The notes under the pieces: model-generated
The model's database searches: none
What the model saw: only the letters and a program-made list of their open reading frames with translations
Told to the model about the DNA's origin: nothing
Assembly (NCBI RefSeq): GCF_013337185.1
Contig: NZ_SWDE01000001.1
Location: forward strand, 434,001-498,000
DNA from: Serratia proteamaculans
Lineage (GTDB): Bacteria; Pseudomonadota; Gammaproteobacteria; Enterobacterales; Enterobacteriaceae
Length of the DNA stretch: 64,000 nucleotides
Direction: 5' to 3'
Shown here: in pieces, positions 8,735-18,752 of the stretch
How the letters are laid out: each line of letters begins with the position of its first letter
Position numbering within the stretch: the stretch's first letter is position 1
Position numbers and translations under genes: made by a program

Positions 8735-9649
8735 TCACCACGACAGCGTCTGACTGTGGCGTTTTAATTCATCAATAAAGACCCTGACTTTTTTGGGCAC
8801 GTATTTACGGTTGGCGTAATAAACCCACATCGGTGGCAGTGGGCGACAATATCCCGACATTATTTCGACCAACGTTCCCGCCTCAAGCTCTTTTTTGATC
8901 CTGTGACGTAAAAATACATGAGCAATACCAATTCCTGCACGAGCGGCCTCGATAATAGCCTCGGTATTGTCGGTAATAAAAACTCCCGGCAGGTCAATGT
9001 CATGATCTTGCTCACCATCGGTCAGCGACCATTTATGCAATATGCCACGATCGGGGAAACGAAAGCGTATGCAACGATGTTGTTGCAACTGAGCAATATT
9101 CGTAGGGGCCGCATGTTTTTCAATATAATCGCGTGAGGCGATAAGGGCACAAGGCAGCGCCGGAGTTATTTGTACGCCAACCATACCGGGCTGCAATTTA
9201 TCTGCCAGCCGAATACCCACATCAATTCGTTCCTGAATAATGTCTATCAAATGGTCTTCGTAATTTATTTCCAGAGTGATTTGTGGATAGCGCCGATTAA
9301 ATTCGGCCAGCAAAGGCGCCTTAAGCAATTCTTTTGCCATTTGTACGGCGGTGATGCGCAGATGGCCAGAAGGCAGGTCCTGGCTCTGATGCAGGCCTTC
9401 GCGAGCATTAAGTATATGTTGATAAAAAGGCGCCACACTTTGATAGAACCATTCACCGGCTTCACTGAGACTAACGCTACGCGTCGAACGATGAAACAGC
9501 TTCACCGCCAACTCGGTTTCCAGTTGCCCGATCCTCAGGCTGACTGCGGCTGGCGTGACGCTAAGCATGGCGGCCGCTCTGGAGAAATTGCCGGCTTCGA
9601 CCACGGTCAAAAACAGGTGAATGCCGTTAAGCGGATCTTGTCTATTCAT
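8735..9649 (-). CDS. LysR-family transcriptional regulator
   Basis: This 304-residue protein has the N-terminal winged helix-turn-helix (FSRAAAMLSVTPAAVSLRIG, residues about 20-40) and a periplasmic-binding-type effector domain. The frame opens 15 bases further upstream at 9664, but MNRQDPL at 9649 is the usual family start. It is divergent from the GlcG-like gene at 9749, with the Tat-SDR gene next, and most likely regulates those two. The effector is unknown. Confidence 0.86.
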   Translation of the reverse strand: MNRQDPLNGIHLFLTVVEAGNFSRAAAMLSVTPAAVSLRIGQLETELAVKLFHRSTRSVSLSEAGEWFYQSVAPFYQHILNAREGLHQSQDLPSGHLRITAVQMAKELLKAPLLAEFNRRYPQITLEINYEDHLIDIIQERIDVGIRLADKLQPGMVGVQITPALPCALIASRDYIEKHAAPTNIAQLQQHRCIRFRFPDRGILHKWSLTDGEQDHDIDLPGVFITDNTEAIIEAARAGIGIAHVFLRHRIKKELEAGTLVEIMSGYCRPLPPMWVYYANRKYVPKKVRVFIDELKRHSQTLSW

Positions 9650-9660
9650 AAGATAAACTA

Positions 9661-9671
9661 ACAACTGTTGT
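9661..9671. promoter_or_regulatory. Short palindrome upstream of the LysR gene
   Basis: ACAACTGTTGT is a perfect 5-1-5 palindrome lying 12 bases before the LysR start, in the divergent gap. It could be an autoregulatory site, though LysR sites usually read T-N11-A. Tentative. Confidence 0.3.
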
Positions 9672-9748
9672 CAGGTGAGTGGGTATTGTTCACATCCTAG
9701 CGCAACTTTATAGTTTTCCCCAGTTTCGTATTAACGGGGTTACTTGCC

Positions 9749-10147
9749 ATGTCAGGATCGTTCTCGTTGGATTATGCCCGGCAAATTATTGCCAAAGGGA
9801 TCAGCACCGCGCAGCAGCAGGGGCTGGCGGTCTGTATTTGTGCCTATGATGACGGCGCCAATATGATCGCCTTTGCGCGTATGGATAATACCCCGCTGGG
9901 GGCCATTGATTTAGCCCAAAGGAAAGCGAAAACATCGGCATTATTTCGTATTCCCAGTGCCGACTTGGGCCGGCTCTCAGGTTCAGGACAAGAGTTGTGG
10001 TCGATTGAACACAGCAACCAGGGGCTGGCCTCTTTTGCCGGCGGACTGCCAGTCTATTCATCTGCGAATGAATTTATTGGCGCAATTGGCATTTCCGGCG
10101 CCAAATCCCATGAGGATGCTTATATTGCAGAGATCTGTTTGAAATAA
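9749..10147 (+). CDS. GlcG/HbpS-family heme-binding-like protein
   Basis: This 132-residue protein has the compact alpha-beta GlcG/HbpS fold, with LDYARQIIAKGI at the start, the ARMDNTPLGAIDLAQRKAKTSA core and a GAIGISGA strand near the end. Family members bind heme or corrinoids or have unknown roles, and are often encoded beside oxidoreductases. It lacks a signal peptide. It is divergent from the LysR regulator and followed 85 bases later by the SDR gene, so the trio probably acts together. The exact function is not established. Confidence 0.8.
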   Translation: MSGSFSLDYARQIIAKGISTAQQQGLAVCICAYDDGANMIAFARMDNTPLGAIDLAQRKAKTSALFRIPSADLGRLSGSGQELWSIEHSNQGLASFAGGLPVYSSANEFIGAIGISGAKSHEDAYIAEICLK

Positions 10148-10232
10148 ATGCATACCCGTATTTAACTGCATTTTTTAAATAAAATTCCATTTAATAATAT
10201 AGACCATTCTGCTTGTGGCAGAAGGAGGCCGT

Positions 10233-11129
10233 ATGCCTGAAATAACCCGCAGGAAATTTATCATCAGCAGCGGTGCGGTGGCGGCAACGTCGGTATTACC
10301 CGCTATGACCGTGAGTGCCAACCAAATTAATGTGAACAAAGGAAATCATCAGATGGTTAATAATACAATATTAGTGACAGGCGCAGGGTCCGGTTTTGGC
10401 CGGGAAGTTTCACTGGCGCTGGCGGCCCGTGGGCATAAGGTGATCGCCGGTGTCCAGCTCACGCCCCAGGTTACCCAGTTGCTTGAGGCCGCCAAACAGC
10501 GCGGCGTTACGCTACAGGTTGAAAAGCTGGATATTTTGGACCGCCGGGATCGGGAGTTCGCGTGGAAATGGGATATTGACGTGTTGTTCAATAATGCCGG
10601 TATTGCCGAAGCGGGTGCGGTGGCAGAAATGCCTATCGACGTGCTGCGATCCCAGTTTGAGACTAACGTGTTTTCCAGCATGGCGCTGACTCAGGGCTTT
10701 ATTAAACAAATGGTGGGGCGCAAGAGCGGCAAGATCGTGTTCGTTTCTTCCGTTGCCGGTTTACTGACCGGTGCTTTTACCGGCGCTTACTGTGCGTCCA
10801 AACATGCATTGGAGGCGATAGCCGAGTCCTTGCGCATGGAACTGGCCGATTTTGGCGTGAAGGTGGCCACGGTCAATCCCGGGCCTTATTTGACGGGTTT
10901 CAATGATCGCATGATGGAAAGTTTCAGGGTGTGGTACGACCCCAAGGTGAACTTTATTGATCACAGCAAGCTCAAGTTTCCTTTCGATCAGTTCGATCCG
11001 CAGGAGATGGTGGACAAAATGGTCAGCGTTATCGAAGAAGAGAACGGCTTATTCCGTAACCTGCTGCCTGAGTCCTTCATTGAAGTGGTGAAGAATGACC
11101 AAAAAGACGGGTGGACGCGTAAGCAATAA
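10233..11129 (+). CDS. Short-chain dehydrogenase/reductase with a Tat-like N-terminal extension
   Basis: The SDR domain shows the cofactor motif TGAGSGFGRE, NNAG, and catalytic Ser with YCASK (YxxxK). From the ATG at 10233 (AAGGAGG four bases upstream) the protein is 298 residues and begins with a twin-arginine-like signal, TRRKFIISSGAVAA, ending near SANQ. An internal ATG at 10353 starts exactly at the SDR fold (258 residues) and also has an upstream AAAGGAA. Two readings are therefore possible: an exported, cofactor-preloaded SDR, as in Tat-exported oxidoreductases, or a cytoplasmic SDR made from the inner start. The short TGxxxGxG spacing fits a classical SDR. Substrate unknown. It is downstream of the GlcG-like gene. 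Confidence 0.82.
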   Translation: MPEITRRKFIISSGAVAATSVLPAMTVSANQINVNKGNHQMVNNTILVTGAGSGFGREVSLALAARGHKVIAGVQLTPQVTQLLEAAKQRGVTLQVEKLDILDRRDREFAWKWDIDVLFNNAGIAEAGAVAEMPIDVLRSQFETNVFSSMALTQGFIKQMVGRKSGKIVFVSSVAGLLTGAFTGAYCASKHALEAIAESLRMELADFGVKVATVNPGPYLTGFNDRMMESFRVWYDPKVNFIDHSKLKFPFDQFDPQEMVDKMVSVIEEENGLFRNLLPESFIEVVKNDQKDGWTRKQ

Positions 11130-11137
11130 CAGCGTGT

Positions 11138-11168
11138 TGGCCGGCCGGTTGTTGTTACCGGCCGGCCA
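11138..11168. terminator. Bidirectional GC-rich terminator
   Basis: TGGCCGGCCGG at 11138-11148 pairs with CCGGCCGGCCA at 11158-11168 around a 9-base loop, followed on the plus strand by TTTTC. It separates the convergent SDR and gamma-glutamyltransferase genes. Confidence 0.75.
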
Positions 11169-11191
11169 TTTTCAATTACTTTTCACCACCA

Positions 11192-12865
11192 TTACTTTTT
11201 CACCACCAATCCCATCCCGCGGCCACGAGGATCAGACGCCGTCTCTGGCGTATCGCCGTTGACGCGGATCACCTGAATATCCCCCATGTACCAGCCCTGA
11301 TCTTCCAGCTTATAACCCATGGCTTTCAGTTGTTCCGCCACTTTGCCGGTCAGTGGGGCAAAGCTGTCGAAGAAGATGGTGTCTTTAGGCAGCAGTTGGT
11401 GATGAACGCGCTGGGCGGCCACGGCCTTGTCCAATGGCAGTTGGTAATCATAGATGTTGTTTATCACCTGGAAAATCGAGGTGAAAATACGCGAGCCGCC
11501 GGGGGTACCAATCACCAGGCTGACGTTACCGTCACGGGTGATAATGGTCGGGCTCATGGACGAAAGCATGCGTTTACCCGGTTCAATGGCATTGGCATCG
11601 CTGCCGACCACGCCAAAAGCGTTGGCGACACCCGGTTTGGCGCTGAAGTCATCCATTTCGTCATTCAGCAGGAAGCCGGCACCTTTCACCACCACGCCGC
11701 TGCCAAAGTCCCAGTTCAGCGTATAGGTGTTGCTGACCGCATTGCCCTGAGCGTCAACAATCGAGAAATGGGTAGTCTGGTGCGGTTCCAAACCAGGCCG
11801 CACTTTTTCGGTTGGCGAAATGGCGGTGGGGTTGATCTCCGCAGCCCGTTTTTGCAGATAGTCCGGCGCGACCAGTTGAGCTACCGGGACCTTGGCAAAG
11901 TCCGGATCGCCAAGATAATCGGCGCGATCGGCAAACACGCGTTTCTCAATTTCCGACAGCAGGTGAATATAACGTGCCGAATTGAGTTCTACGCCTTTGA
12001 AGTCGGCGGCGCGGTCTTCTTTGATGCCCAGCAACTGAGCCAGTGCGATGCCGCCAGAGCTGGGCAGCGGGGCGGTGTAAAGGGTGTTACCGCGCCAGGA
12101 GATTTGCATTGGGTCACGCCATTTCACCCGATAGTCAGTCAGATCCGCCTGGGTAATCAGACCACCATCGCGCTGCATCTGGGCCACCAGCAATTTGGCC
12201 GTTTCCCCCTGATAGAAGTCTTCGGCGCCCTTATTGGCGATACGCTCCAGCGTTTTGGCCAGCTCCGGTTGTTTAAACACCGCACCGGGTTTCATGCTGC
12301 CAAAATAATCGCCAAAGTTGGTTTTTCCGGCGAACAGCTTGTTGGCGTCTTCACGGTACTGATATTGCTGATCGGCCACCTTAAAACCCTGCTGCGCGTA
12401 ACCGATGGCCGGGGTTAACAGCTCGGCCCAGGGTAATTTACCAAAGCGTTTATGTGCCTCCCACAGCCCCAGTACCGTGCCCGGCACACCGGCGGCCTTG
12501 GTTCCCACCAGGCTGAGGTTTTCAATTACCTCGCCTTTATCGTTCAGGTACATGGTTTTGGTGGCCGCTTTGGGGGCGATTTCACGGTAGTCGAGGAAAT
12601 AGGGCTTACCGTCGACGTACAGCGTCATAAAGCCGCCGCCGCCAATGTTACCGGCTTCCGGGTAGGTCACCGCCAGGGTAAAAGCGGTGGCGACGGCCGC
12701 ATCGACCGCGTTACCCCCGGCCTGCAAAATTTGTGCGGCCACTTTGGCACCGTATTGATCCGGTGCCGCTACGGCGCCGGCATTCAGATTTGCGGCCAAC
12801 ACCGAGGGGCTAAGAGTGGCAAGTGCCACGCTGAGTGCTAAGGTTTTCAATAAGCCAGAATGCAT
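11192..12865 (-). CDS. ggt: Gamma-glutamyltransferase
   Basis: This 557-residue periplasmic enzyme cleaves the gamma-glutamyl bond of glutathione and related compounds and transfers the glutamyl group to water or amino acids. A signal peptide (ending PSVLAA) is present. The precursor self-cleaves before the nucleophilic threonine, here Thr364 in the TTHFS motif. The GGGG oxyanion-loop region and the PLPSSGGIA segment are also conserved. The length is typical of bacterial Ggt. It is monocistronic, ending at a terminator shared with the SDR gene; its promoter lies in the 150-base gap before the LysR gene's 3' end. Confidence 0.95.
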   Translation of the reverse strand: MHSGLLKTLALSVALATLSPSVLAANLNAGAVAAPDQYGAKVAAQILQAGGNAVDAAVATAFTLAVTYPEAGNIGGGGFMTLYVDGKPYFLDYREIAPKAATKTMYLNDKGEVIENLSLVGTKAAGVPGTVLGLWEAHKRFGKLPWAELLTPAIGYAQQGFKVADQQYQYREDANKLFAGKTNFGDYFGSMKPGAVFKQPELAKTLERIANKGAEDFYQGETAKLLVAQMQRDGGLITQADLTDYRVKWRDPMQISWRGNTLYTAPLPSSGGIALAQLLGIKEDRAADFKGVELNSARYIHLLSEIEKRVFADRADYLGDPDFAKVPVAQLVAPDYLQKRAAEINPTAISPTEKVRPGLEPHQTTHFSIVDAQGNAVSNTYTLNWDFGSGVVVKGAGFLLNDEMDDFSAKPGVANAFGVVGSDANAIEPGKRMLSSMSPTIITRDGNVSLVIGTPGGSRIFTSIFQVINNIYDYQLPLDKAVAAQRVHHQLLPKDTIFFDSFAPLTGKVAEQLKAMGYKLEDQGWYMGDIQVIRVNGDTPETASDPRGRGMGLVVKK

Positions 12866-13017
12866 AGCGGTTCCTTTTCGAATTGAACGATGGCAGGTGA
12901 CTTCAATCTCAACAATTACTTAGCGCCATTCTGTGCAGGTTTTCGGGCGCCTGATTGAAGGTAGCACCGCTCAATCCGCCATGCTTTATCCGCAGCATGG
13001 ATCCGTGAGCTGGAACA

Positions 13018-13881
13018 TTAAACGGTGGACGGTAATTGTGTTAGCAACCACTCACAAAACTGCCGGGTATGCGGGCTATGTTCACTGTCGCGGTGGACAA
13101 GCCAGGCCCAGTTGGGGCCGCGTACGCTTTGTTCCGTCAGCGGTTGCAACACGCCTTTTGCCTGTGCCTGCTGTGCCAGCAATTGGCTGACCAGCGCGAT
13201 ACCCAGGCCATCGCAGGCGGCATCCAGTAACAGGCCGGGGTCTGAGAAATTCAGCCCGTGGCTGCTTTGTCCGATATTGACGCCGCCCTGAACGGCCCAA
13301 TGGCTCCAGTCCATCTCGCGTTCACCGTGCAGAGTGGTACGTTGCTCAGCGGTCAGTTTCAGCAGGTCAGGATGGCAAGCAGGATAGAGTCTGTCCTGAT
13401 GTAATACCTGGAGGCTGCATTCGGCTTGCGCACTGAGATCGTCACGGATCGCCAAATCGACGGTTTCCGTCGCCATCTCCGGCGGGTCGAAGGTGGTGAA
13501 CAGCCAAAGGTCGATATCCGGGTGCTGCCGATGAAAGCTCTTCAGATTTGGCACCAGCCAGTGGCGGGCAAACGCCGGGGTAGTATTGACGATCAGTTGG
13601 TTGGGTTTGCGGTATTGATCCAGACGGCGGATGCCGACCGCCAATTGTTGCAGCATCACCTGGGCGGTGCTGTAGAGATCGTGTCCGGCATCGGTCAGGC
13701 TGACACTGCGACCACTACGGAAAAATAGCGGTTGTTCCAGATAGGCTTCCAGGCTGCGTATTTGCTGACTGATGGCCGACTGGGTGAGGTGCAGTTCATC
13801 GGCGGCTTGGTGGAAACTGCCCAGACGGGCAGCGGCTTCAAAACCACGTAACGCGTTCATCGGGGGCCAGTGTTTTAGCAT
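13018..13881 (-). CDS. LysR-family regulator (GcvA-like)
   Basis: This 287-residue protein has the N-terminal helix-turn-helix seen in GcvA-type LysR proteins (NALRGFEAAARLGSFHQAAD then TQSAISQQI) and a substrate-binding C-terminal domain. It is divergent from the Tat-exported agmatine-deiminase-like gene starting at 14030 and is its probable regulator. The 148-base gap would hold the shared operator. Effector unknown; a polyamine or agmatine is a guess from the neighbour. Confidence 0.86.
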   Translation of the reverse strand: MLKHWPPMNALRGFEAAARLGSFHQAADELHLTQSAISQQIRSLEAYLEQPLFFRSGRSVSLTDAGHDLYSTAQVMLQQLAVGIRRLDQYRKPNQLIVNTTPAFARHWLVPNLKSFHRQHPDIDLWLFTTFDPPEMATETVDLAIRDDLSAQAECSLQVLHQDRLYPACHPDLLKLTAEQRTTLHGEREMDWSHWAVQGGVNIGQSSHGLNFSDPGLLLDAACDGLGIALVSQLLAQQAQAKGVLQPLTEQSVRGPNWAWLVHRDSEHSPHTRQFCEWLLTQLPSTV

Positions 13882-14029
13882 TATTGATAAGCCTATCTAA
13901 TCAGGTGTCTGCTAAATGTATCCTTTGTTATGGCAGCACTGGAAGCTTTAAAATGTATTACATCGAAATCACGCCGTCTTTCACTGAACAGAATACCTTA
14001 CTTCAATGACGGCAATACAGGAGCAAACC

Positions 14030-15157
14030 ATGTCAACGCGTCGTGAATTTATTAAGCAGGCATCCCTGATTGCCGGTATGAGCCTGACGGCATCCATGGG
14101 GCTGACGTTACCGGCCCATGCCGCGCCAGCGGTGCGGGGAGAAGGCTGGCGTATGCCGGATGAAGGCGAAGAGCAGCAACGCGCTTTTATCGCCTTTGGT
14201 GCGCAGCGGGACATTTGGGCTGATTATACTGCAGGTGTGCAGGATGCTTTGGGGCGCATTGCGAGAGCGATCGCTCAATATCAACCGTTAACCGTATTTT
14301 GCCGTGAGAGTGAACGTCGACTGGCGGAAGAGAAATGCGGCAGCCACAATGTGACCTTTATTGTCACCGAACTTGATGATATTTGGATGCGTGATATTGG
14401 CGCCAATTTTGTCGTCAATCAGGCGGGCAAACTGGGGGCAGTAGACTTTAACTTTAACGGCTGGGGCAACAAACAGCAGCACAAATACGATGCGCGTTTG
14501 GCGGCGTTTGAAGCCAGTCATTACGGTGTGGCCAACATATGGCGCAGCGGACTGGTGGGGGAAGGCGGCGGTATCGAAGTGGATGGCCACGGCACCGGTA
14601 TCATGACTGAGAGCAGTTGGGTCAACAAGAACCGTAACCCAGGCTGGAGCCGTGATCGGGTGGAGCAAGAGTTGAAAGAGATGCTCGGGCTGCGCAAAAT
14701 TATCTGGCTGCCGGGGATTAAGGGGAAAGATATCACCGACGCCCACGTTGATTTCTACGCCCGTTTTGCCAGTCCGGGAGTCGTGGTGGCCAATCTGGAC
14801 ACCGATCCCGACTCTTACGACCATAAAGTGACCCAGGCGCATTTGGCAATCCTCAAACAGGCGACCGATGCCGATGGCCGCAAGTTGCAGATTCATACCA
14901 TGTCGCCGCCGATGGATCCGCGTCGCAGCCGTTTCAGCAAGGGTAATCCGGATTTTGCTGCGGGATACATCAATTACTTTGTGATCAACGGCGCGGTTAT
15001 CGCCCCCGAATTTGGCGACCCGGAAGCGGATGGCGAAGCGTTGCGATTATTAACCGAGCTTTATCCGGATCGTGAAGTCGTGCAGTTGAATATTGACGCC
15101 ATTGCCGCAGGCGGCGGGGGCATACACTGTGTGACCAATCAACTGCCGGCGATTTAA
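14030..15157 (+). CDS. Tat-exported agmatine-deiminase-family protein
   Basis: This 375-residue protein belongs to the peptidyl-arginine-deiminase/agmatine-deiminase family, which hydrolyses guanidino groups to ureido groups, releasing ammonia. The DDIWMRDIGANFVV segment and the C-terminal GGGGIHCVTNQLP segment carry the catalytic Asp and Cys of the family. A twin-arginine signal is plain (TRREFIKQ, hydrophobic core, PAHA cleavage site), so it acts in the periplasm, unlike ordinary cytoplasmic AguA. ATG 14030 follows CAGGAG; the in-frame ATG at 14006 lacks a ribosome site. It is divergent from a LysR gene. No putrescine-pathway partner is adjacent, so the role may be polyamine scavenging or modification of an external guanidine compound. 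Confidence 0.85.
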   Translation: MSTRREFIKQASLIAGMSLTASMGLTLPAHAAPAVRGEGWRMPDEGEEQQRAFIAFGAQRDIWADYTAGVQDALGRIARAIAQYQPLTVFCRESERRLAEEKCGSHNVTFIVTELDDIWMRDIGANFVVNQAGKLGAVDFNFNGWGNKQQHKYDARLAAFEASHYGVANIWRSGLVGEGGGIEVDGHGTGIMTESSWVNKNRNPGWSRDRVEQELKEMLGLRKIIWLPGIKGKDITDAHVDFYARFASPGVVVANLDTDPDSYDHKVTQAHLAILKQATDADGRKLQIHTMSPPMDPRRSRFSKGNPDFAAGYINYFVINGAVIAPEFGDPEADGEALRLLTELYPDREVVQLNIDAIAAGGGGIHCVTNQLPAI

Positions 15158-15170
15158 GTCTGGTAACCAC

Positions 15171-15191
15171 GCAGGGCCGACCTGGCCCTGC
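15171..15191. terminator. Stem-loop between convergent deiminase and TetR genes
   Basis: GCAGGGCC at 15171-15178 pairs with GGCCCTGC at 15184-15191 around a five-base loop. It sits between two stop codons and can serve both transcripts; U-runs are weak. Confidence 0.6.
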
Positions 15192-15193
15192 GA

Positions 15194-15889
15194 TCAACCT
15201 TGTGGCCCCAGACCGTGGGTCAGCAGTGTGATGGCGTGGCGGGCGATAACATCGGCGCTCAGAGGATTGTTGTCATCGCGGTGCCATTTGGGCGCGGTGG
15301 CCAACGGCAGCAGCGTCATGCCAAACAGGGTGATAAACAGCAAAGAGGGTTCCAGTCCGGCATTCAATTTCCCTTCGGCCTGCCAGCGGATGATCGATTG
15401 CAGCGCGCCTTTGCGCTGGGTATCGCCAAAACGCTCGTTCATGCGCTGCTTCAGTACGCCGTTATCACTCATCACCTCACGCAGCCACAGTGGGGGAAAC
15501 CACGGGTGCTCGCTGGAGATATCAATAAACCGCTGCGCCAGTTGGGTAAATGCGGCCACCGGATCGTCGGTATTGGCGTCAAAAACGCTGCTGGCAGCGA
15601 GCCTCACCGGCAGAAAACGTTCGTCGATCAACACATCCAGCAACTGTTCTCGGTTGTGAAAGTAGTAGTGCAGCATGGCAGGAGTCACACCGGCCTCTCG
15701 GGCGATGGCGTTCAGTGAGGTTTCGGCAATGCCCTGACGGGCAAACATATTTAGCGCCGTGTTGAGCAGGTGCTCGCGTTTTTCTGCGCCATTAGCGCTG
15801 CCGCTGGGGCGACCGGGGCGGCGTGGTTTTTGAACGTTTTGTGCTGTCATCGCGGTGAGATCCATTGACCGGAGAAAAGAATAACCCAT
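15194..15889 (-). CDS. TetR-family transcriptional regulator
   Basis: This protein of up to 231 residues has the TetR DNA-binding domain: FARQGIAETSLNAIAREAGVTPAML then HYYFHNREQLL. No clear ribosome site marks the start; ATGs at 15889, 15865 and 15850 are all possible, and the basic RRPGRPSG arm just before the HTH is kept by each. It is divergent from the DHA2 transporter at 15933, with a perfect 8-6-8 dyad between them, so it is very likely the repressor of that efflux gene. Ligand unknown, probably a drug-like substrate of the pump. Confidence 0.86.
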   Translation of the reverse strand: MGYSFLRSMDLTAMTAQNVQKPRRPGRPSGSANGAEKREHLLNTALNMFARQGIAETSLNAIAREAGVTPAMLHYYFHNREQLLDVLIDERFLPVRLAASSVFDANTDDPVAAFTQLAQRFIDISSEHPWFPPLWLREVMSDNGVLKQRMNERFGDTQRKGALQSIIRWQAEGKLNAGLEPSLLFITLFGMTLLPLATAPKWHRDDNNPLSADVIARHAITLLTHGLGPQG

Positions 15890-15891
15890 AT

Positions 15892-15913
15892 ATTAATTAC
15901 TCGATTAATTAAT
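15892..15913. promoter_or_regulatory. TetR operator-like dyad
   Basis: ATTAATTA at 15892-15899 and TAATTAAT at 15906-15913 form a perfect 8-bp inverted repeat with a 6-base spacer, 20 bases before the MFS start and just upstream of the TetR gene. The size and place fit a TetR-family operator controlling both genes. Confidence 0.55.
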
Positions 15914-15932
15914 TACAAGCAGGCTCGGCTAA

Positions 15933-17447
<1,515 letters not shown>

Positions 17448-17453
17448 ACCCTG

Positions 17454-17484
17454 AGCCGGTGCGTGAAATGCGTGCGCACCGGCT
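17454..17484 (+). terminator. Terminator after the MFS efflux gene
   Basis: AGCCGGTGCG (from 17454) pairs with CGCACCGGCT ending at 17484 around an 11-base loop, followed by TTTCC. It separates the MFS gene from the RND operon. Confidence 0.65.
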
Positions 17485-17559
17485 TTCCACATGCTCTGCG
17501 ATGCACTTTTACTGAATCCTTACGCAACCCTGTCAGACTAAAAACGTCGCTTTCTATAT

Positions 17560-17581
17560 ATTGAGAATAAACGTTCTCAAT
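17560..17581. promoter_or_regulatory. Operator-like dyad of the RND efflux operon
   Basis: ATTGAGAA at 17560-17567 and TTCTCAAT at 17574-17581 are a perfect inverted repeat with a 6-base spacer, ending 14 bases before the adaptor ATG. It overlaps a TATATT-like -10 element. It has the same 8-6-8 geometry as the TetR/MFS dyad but a different sequence, so a different repressor probably binds it. Confidence 0.5.
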
Positions 17582-17595
17582 AGGATAGAAAGTCG

Positions 17596-18750
17596 ATGCA
17601 AAGGAAAAAGGTTTTACTGGTCAGCCTGTCGCTGTTGTTGTCTGCCTGTGATGGCCAGACCGGCAGTGCTCCGGCCGGTGCAGCCGGCGCGCCGGAGGTG
17701 GGTGTGGCAACATTGCACAGCCAGCCGGTCACGCTGAGCAGTGACCTGACGGGCCGGGTCAATGCCACCATGACCTCGGATGTTCGTCCGCAGGTGGAAG
17801 GCATTATCAAGGCACGCCTGTTTACCGAAGGTGCGGAGGTCAAAGCCGGGCAGGTGCTGTATCAAATCGATCCCGCGACCTACCAGGCCAGTTACGATCA
17901 GGCCGCTGCCCAGTTGAAAAGTGCCCAGGCCACGGTGAAGTCCAGCCGCCTGAAGGCGCAGCGCTATGCCGCACTGGTGAAGGAGAATGGCGTCTCCAAA
18001 CAGGATGCGGATGATGCGATGGCAACCTATCTGGAGGCCGTAGCCGCCGTCGCGCAGTATCAGGCGGCGCTGGAAACCAGCAAAATCAATCTTGCCTATA
18101 CCCAGGTACGCGCGCCGATTTCCGGCCGTATTGGTATTTCTTCGGTCACGCCGGGGGCGCTGGTCACTGCCAGCCAAACCGATGCACTGGCAACCATTCG
18201 CGCACTCGATCCTGTCTATGTCGATCTCACTCAGTCCAGCAGTCAACTGCTCAAATTGCGCAGGCAGCAGGCTTCATTGCAGCGTGACAATGTCACTCCG
18301 GTGGCGATCAAACTCGAAGATGGCACGCCCTACAGCCACCCCGGCAAGCTGGAGCTGACGGAAGTGTCGGTGGATGAATCTACCGGTTCTGTCACCCTGC
18401 GTGCCGTGTTCCCTAACCCTGAGCACGAATTACTGCCAGGCATGTATGTTCATGCCACCCTGGACAACGGGGTCGATCCCAAAGGCATTCTGGCACCGCA
18501 ACAGGGCATTACCCGCAATGCCAGGGGCGAGGCAACCGCGTTGGTGGTTAACGCGCAAAACAAAGTGGAACAACGCACCCTCACCACCGGACAGGTTATC
18601 GGCAGCAGTTGGCTGATCAGCAAAGGGCTGAATGCCGGCGACCGACTGATCGTCGAAGGCACGAATAAGGTGGCCGTCGGCGTTGAGGTCAAGGCAGTTG
18701 AAGTACAAAAGCAGGCAAATACGGCTGCGACTAACGGCGGGGACCAATAA
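17596..18750 (+). CDS. RND efflux periplasmic adaptor (AcrA/MexA-like lipoprotein)
   Basis: This 384-residue membrane-fusion protein begins with a lipoprotein signal (LLLSAC lipobox, Cys17). The lipoyl/barrel-sandwich halves flank a coiled-coil hairpin at about residues 95-170, then come beta-barrel and membrane-proximal domains. It links the inner-membrane pump to the outer-membrane channel. It is the first gene of a tight operon; the permease begins two bases after its stop. A TetR-like dyad stands directly upstream. By family it is HAE1 type, close to AcrA, SdeX or MexA; which one cannot be told here. Confidence 0.92.
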   Translation: MQRKKVLLVSLSLLLSACDGQTGSAPAGAAGAPEVGVATLHSQPVTLSSDLTGRVNATMTSDVRPQVEGIIKARLFTEGAEVKAGQVLYQIDPATYQASYDQAAAQLKSAQATVKSSRLKAQRYAALVKENGVSKQDADDAMATYLEAVAAVAQYQAALETSKINLAYTQVRAPISGRIGISSVTPGALVTASQTDALATIRALDPVYVDLTQSSSQLLKLRRQQASLQRDNVTPVAIKLEDGTPYSHPGKLELTEVSVDESTGSVTLRAVFPNPEHELLPGMYVHATLDNGVDPKGILAPQQGITRNARGEATALVVNAQNKVEQRTLTTGQVIGSSWLISKGLNAGDRLIVEGTNKVAVGVEVKAVEVQKQANTAATNGGDQ

Positions 18751-18752
18751 CC

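Noticed and set aside
11330..12418. A 362-codon plus-strand frame opposite the gamma-glutamyltransferase gene
   Set aside because: It is wholly antisense to a well-conserved gene, has a His/Gly/Gln-rich shadow composition and no ribosome site; it reflects codon bias of ggt.
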